Shown here piece after piece: positions 14,775 to 15,642 of a DNA stretch of 15,642 nt; position 1 is the first letter of the stretch, and each line of letters starts with the position of its first letter. Source of the DNA: an uncultured bacterium (GTDB lineage Bacteria > Actinomycetota > Coriobacteriia > Coriobacteriales > Coriobacteriaceae). The notes beneath the pieces were generated by a model, which saw nothing but the letters and a program-made list of their open reading frames with translations, searched no databases and was not told where the DNA came from. The stretch is from positions 1 to 15,642 of the forward strand of contig CAJMRR010000032.1 of NCBI GenBank assembly GCA_905215835.1, read 5' to 3'. The position numbers and the translations under genes are program-made.

Positions 14775-14847
14775 GGGCCGTTAGCTCAGCTGGCAGAGCA
14801 GGGGACTTTTAATCCCAAGGTCCAGGGTTCGAACCCCTGACGGCCCA
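14775..14847 (+). tRNA. tRNA-Lys (anticodon UUU)
   Basis: Acceptor GGGCCGT (14775-14781) pairs with ACGGCCC (14840-14846); the D stem is GCTC/GAGC; the anticodon loop CTTTTAA (14806-14812) carries TTT; the T arm is CAGGG-TTCGAAC-CCCTG. The discriminator is A. The following bases are CCC, so CCA is not encoded, unlike the tRNA-Gly in this window. It reads AAA and AAG codons. A terminator follows at once, then an IS200-type element. Confidence 0.96.
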
Positions 14848-14861
14848 CCCAAAGATTGTTG

Positions 14862-14892
14862 AGACGGTCAACTTCGGTTGGCCGTCTATTTT
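14862..14892 (+). terminator. Terminator of tRNA-Lys
   Basis: An 11-bp stem (AGACGGTCAAC 14862-14872 with GTTGGCCGTCT 14877-14887, one G-T pair) is closed by a stable TTCG tetraloop and followed by ATTTTG. Confidence 0.88.
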
Positions 14893-14909
14893 GTTCAAGA
14901 CTTTAGTCT

Positions 14910-14955
14910 GCTGGCCGCGCAGCGGCCAGCTTTAAACCACCCGCTACGCGGGTGG
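14910..14955 (+). repeat. Left-end hairpins of the IS200 element
   Basis: Two perfect hairpins: GCTGGCCGC-GCA-GCGGCCAGC (14910-14930) and CCACCCGC-TAC-GCGGGTGG (14937-14955). The second shares its core with the right-end hairpin and is the likely TnpA recognition structure. A short palindrome AGACT-TT-AGTCT (14898-14909) precedes them. Confidence 0.75.
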
Positions 14956-14975
14956 AGACAAACGGCTTTACAAAG

Positions 14976-15037
14976 CCACCCCTCCGACCGATATTGACGA
15001 TTGTTCAGGCCGTCAAGAATTCGAGTCGAAGGGGTGG
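14976..15037 (+). promoter_or_regulatory. Leader hairpin that masks the tnpA ribosome site
   Basis: CCACCCCTCCGAC (14976-14988) pairs with GTCGAAGGGGTGG (15025-15037) with one mismatch, and TTGACG (14994-14999) pairs with CGTCAA (15011-15016) inside it. The right arm contains AAGGGG (15029-15034), the tnpA ribosome site. An upstream GGCTTT/AAAGCC hairpin (14964-14977) overlaps the left arm and could compete. IS200 transposases are known to be held at low level by such a leader. Confidence 0.75.
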
Positions 15038-15042
15038 TCGCC

Positions 15043-15501
15043 ATGGCCCAGAAGGCCTACAGCCTTTCCCACACGAAGTGGATGTGCAAGTACCACATCG
15101 TGTTCACGCCGAAGTATAGGCGCAAAGTGATCTACAACCAAATCAGGAGCGACATAGGGGAGATCCTCAGGAAGCTGTGCGAGTACAAGGGGATCGAGAT
15201 AATCGAGGGGCACCTGATGCCCGACCACGTGCACGTGCTGCTGGCGATCCCGCCGAAGTACAGCGTCGCGAGCGTCATGGGCTACCTGAAGGGGAAGAGC
15301 TCGCTGATGATATTCGACAGGCACGCCAACCTCAAGTACAAGTTCGGCAACAGGAAGTTCTGGGCGGAGGGCTACTACGTGTCCACCGTCGGCCTGAACG
15401 AGGCGACGATCGCCAAGTACATCAGGGAGCAGGAGTCCCACGACATCGCGCTGGACAAGCTGAGCGTGAAGGAGTACGAGGACCCCTTCAAGAGGGGGTG
15501 A
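15043..15501 (+). CDS. tnpA: IS200/IS605-family Y1 transposase TnpA
   Basis: 152 aa from ATG 15043, with AAGGGG eight bases upstream. In-frame codons before it belong to the leader hairpin. TnpA is a small dimeric HUH-type nuclease that cuts and joins single-stranded DNA at hairpin ends through a tyrosine. The HUH pair is His62 and His64 in MPDHVHVLL, and the nucleophile is most likely Tyr126 in IAKYIREQ, close to the usual position. Length is typical and no frameshift is seen, so it appears intact. Codon use differs from the neighbours: seven of eight arginines are AGG, while host genes here use CGC/CGT, which fits recent arrival. Translation is probably repressed by the leader hairpin. No tnpB follows within the window. 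Confidence 0.96.
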   Translation: MAQKAYSLSHTKWMCKYHIVFTPKYRRKVIYNQIRSDIGEILRKLCEYKGIEIIEGHLMPDHVHVLLAIPPKYSVASVMGYLKGKSSLMIFDRHANLKYKFGNRKFWAEGYYVSTVGLNEATIAKYIREQESHDIALDKLSVKEYEDPFKRG

Positions 15502-15505
15502 TGCT

Positions 15506-15605
15506 GCCGGTTCGACCGGCGCGCCACGGGTCAAGATGCACTAGGCCTGGACGAAGTCCGGGCCCGCGCCTTTAGACGCGAGCCCGGGGCCCGTGGGTTA
15601 TACCC
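15506..15605 (+). ncRNA. Candidate structured RNA at the right end of the IS element
   Basis: After the tnpA stop comes a non-coding segment with several pairings: GCCGG-TTCGA-CCGGC (15506-15520), a long-range stem CCACGGG (15524-15530) with CCCGTGG (15590-15596), a hairpin CCTGGAC-GAA-GTCCGGG (15546-15562), a hairpin GGGCCCGCG/CGCGAGCCC with one mismatch (15560-15585) that partly competes with the previous one, and GGGT-TAT-ACCC (15595-15605). Together they suggest a compact multi-branch RNA. Related elements carry structured RNAs near the right end (TnpB/IscB guide RNAs), but no nuclease gene is visible here, so the role is open. Confidence 0.4.
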
Positions 15606-15612
15606 TAAGAGC

Positions 15613-15636
15613 AAACCACCCTTTTTAAGGGTGGTT
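15613..15636 (+). repeat. Right-end hairpin of the IS200 element
   Basis: AACCACCCTT-TTT-AAGGGTGGTT (15614-15636) is a perfect 10-bp stem. With the preceding A it shares AAACCACCC with the left-end hairpin. The cleavage site is expected a few bases 3', near CTGATT at the window end. Confidence 0.75.
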
Positions 15637-15642
15637 CTGATT

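Larger units (their letters stand above)
14898..15642 (+). mobile_element. IS200/IS605-type insertion sequence with tnpA only (right end at window edge)
   Basis: The element carries one Y1 transposase and no TnpB in the window. Both ends have subterminal hairpins sharing the core AAACCACCC...GGGTGG (left 14934-14955, right 15613-15634), as is typical of this family, which has hairpin ends instead of terminal inverted repeats. The exact left cleavage point is unclear; I place it just after the tRNA-Lys terminator. The right cleavage point is probably within a few bases of the window end. The element lies in an intergenic site and breaks no visible gene. Confidence 0.8.

Noticed and set aside
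15013..15534. Open frame opposite tnpA
   Set aside because: It is the antisense shadow of the transposase; an antisense regulatory RNA is possible, but a protein is not supported.
1..15642. CRISPR array or multi-gene defence system
   Set aside because: No regularly spaced repeats, Cas proteins, toxin-antitoxin pair or restriction genes are visible.

Overview
The window looks like chromosomal DNA of a gut Coriobacteriia member (Actinomycetota), most likely Collinsella or a close relative. This is inferred from gene style only: GC-rich coding DNA with CGC/CGT arginine codons, clear AAGGAG-type ribosome binding sites, an actinobacterial-length PurC, a Tat lipoprotein, and a thioester/Cna_B adhesin with an LPxTG anchor. 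No species marker lies in the window.

Layout. 2-2104 (+): the 3' part of a long, largely disordered protein ending in an M28-peptidase-like fold, then a small one-helix membrane protein, closed by a strong terminator. 2171-5602 (-): a 1143-residue surface adhesin with a signal peptide, a thioester domain, six Cna_B/SpaA-type repeats and a LPATG cell-wall anchor. 5857-6300: a tRNA-Gly(CCC) gene with promoter and terminator, followed by a gene-free stretch of more than 400 bases holding direct and inverted copies of the tRNA 3' end and several stable hairpins. 6401-7747: purB. 7876-9350: a TSCPD-domain protein translationally coupled to a Tat-exported lipoprotein. 9504-11803: an OmpR/PhoB-type response regulator and its membrane histidine kinase. 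11913-13376: purC and a two-helix membrane protein, closed by a terminator. 13466-14746: an M29 aminopeptidase, then tRNA-Lys(UUU) and its terminator. 14898-15642: an IS200/IS605-type element with a single Y1 transposase, hairpin ends, a ribosome-site-masking leader and a structured non-coding 3' segment; its right boundary is at or just past the window end.

How the genes relate. purB and purC encode neighbouring late steps of IMP/AMP synthesis but sit apart, not in one operon. The regulator/kinase pair forms one unit; its target cannot be read here. The adhesin is presumably anchored by a sortase encoded elsewhere, as none is present. Nothing here forms an obvious multi-gene defence or biosynthetic system. 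The points most worth following are the tRNA-end repeat array after tRNA-Gly, the structured RNA and leader of the IS200 element, the thioester adhesin, and the M28-like protein whose catalytic glutamate appears to be replaced.
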